In this document: positions 63,667 through 64,000 of the stretch, in pieces
How the letters are laid out: every line of letters begins with the position of its first letter
Position numbering within the stretch: the first letter of the stretch is position 1
NCBI GenBank assembly: GCA_013398295.1
Contig: VZSF01000025.1
Location: 62,001 to 126,000, forward strand
Reading direction: 5' to 3'
From: Chionis minor
Taxonomy: Eukaryota; Chordata; Aves; Charadriiformes; Chionididae
DNA: 64,000 nt
The notes under the pieces: generated by a model
The model's database searches: none
What the model was told of the DNA's origin: nothing
What the model saw: the letters and a program-made list of their open reading frames with translations, nothing else
Made by a program: the position numbers and the translations under genes

Positions 63667-64000
63667 GTATGGGCAGATGGGATAAGAGGGTTAGCTTATG
63701 GTACAGGAGAATCACTCCTTGCTGTTTCTAAGAGCAGCAAGGGGGAACCCAGATTCCAAAAGAAATGATCAGTGCAGCTCTGGGCCATAGCCATAAGCAT
63801 CTCTTCATGGTGTGCTCAAGTCCCTGAAAAACCTACTTAGCAATAAGGCAGCTCTCGTGAGTGAAGATTCAGTCGCTGCCCACTGTAGCAAGGAAGGGGA
63901 GAGACACATATAGACTCATTTCCGTTTGGGTACAGCTGGCGTTCTTCCAGTGCTACTTGCTACTTGTCTGGACTTGTCTGTACCTACCAGTGTGTGAAGA
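63667..64000 (+). other. BCO2: BCO2 intron 4 (start)
   Basis: Follows the GTATGG donor. The frame reads on for about 34 codons, but family knowledge places the next exon further on, so this is intron. Confidence 0.75.

Overview
The window is nuclear DNA of a bird, or possibly another archosaur. Genes are split into short exons with GT-AG introns, CpG islands mark most gene starts, and CR1 retrotransposon copies are present. The spliced products closely resemble vertebrate proteins, and IL18 is of the chicken type. The gene order matches human 11q23: DIXDC1(+) - DLAT(+) - PIH1D2(-) - NKAPD1(+) - SDHD(+) - IL18(-) - TEX12(+) - BCO2(+). The species cannot be fixed from sequence alone. All exon boundaries were read by hand from splice signals, continuous reading phase and recalled family sequences; no alignment was run.

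Layout. The last eight coding exons of DIXDC1, ending in its DIX domain, lie at 408-4266. DLAT (E2 of the pyruvate dehydrogenase complex) has fourteen coding exons up to 15140; exon 1 carries an ambiguous base and no start codon. PIH1D2 runs on the minus strand (18020-20124) and loses its N-terminal exon in a 39-N gap. The divergent NKAPD1 (20377-24729) is complete. SDHD (26366-32378) is complete in four exons. IL18 (minus, 35677-38671) is complete and includes a probable 9-nt micro-exon and a shifted C-terminus. TEX12 (45849-47097) has four coding exons and one GC-AG intron. BCO2 starts near 52608, has an intron of about 7.9 kb, and leaves the window after its fourth coding exon at 63666.

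The genes are not functionally linked. DLAT and SDHD act in mitochondrial carbon and electron flow, and BCO2 is a mitochondrial carotenoid-cleaving enzyme. PIH1D2 is a chaperone cofactor of the PIH family, TEX12 is a meiotic synaptonemal complex protein, IL18 is a cytokine, DIXDC1 is a Wnt adaptor, and NKAPD1 is a poorly known Lys/Ser-rich protein.

Repeats include three CR1 regions (14.5, 29.4-29.7 and 50.8-52.0 kb), a 176-bp near-perfect palindromic element at 48373-48548, a four-copy 23-bp minisatellite in an SDHD intron, and several simple repeats. I saw no new biological system. The points most worth checking are the IL18 micro-exon and tail frameshift, the TEX12 GC-AG intron, the palindromic element, the absence of TIMM8B beside SDHD, and an unassigned CpG island at 41.3-42.1 kb.
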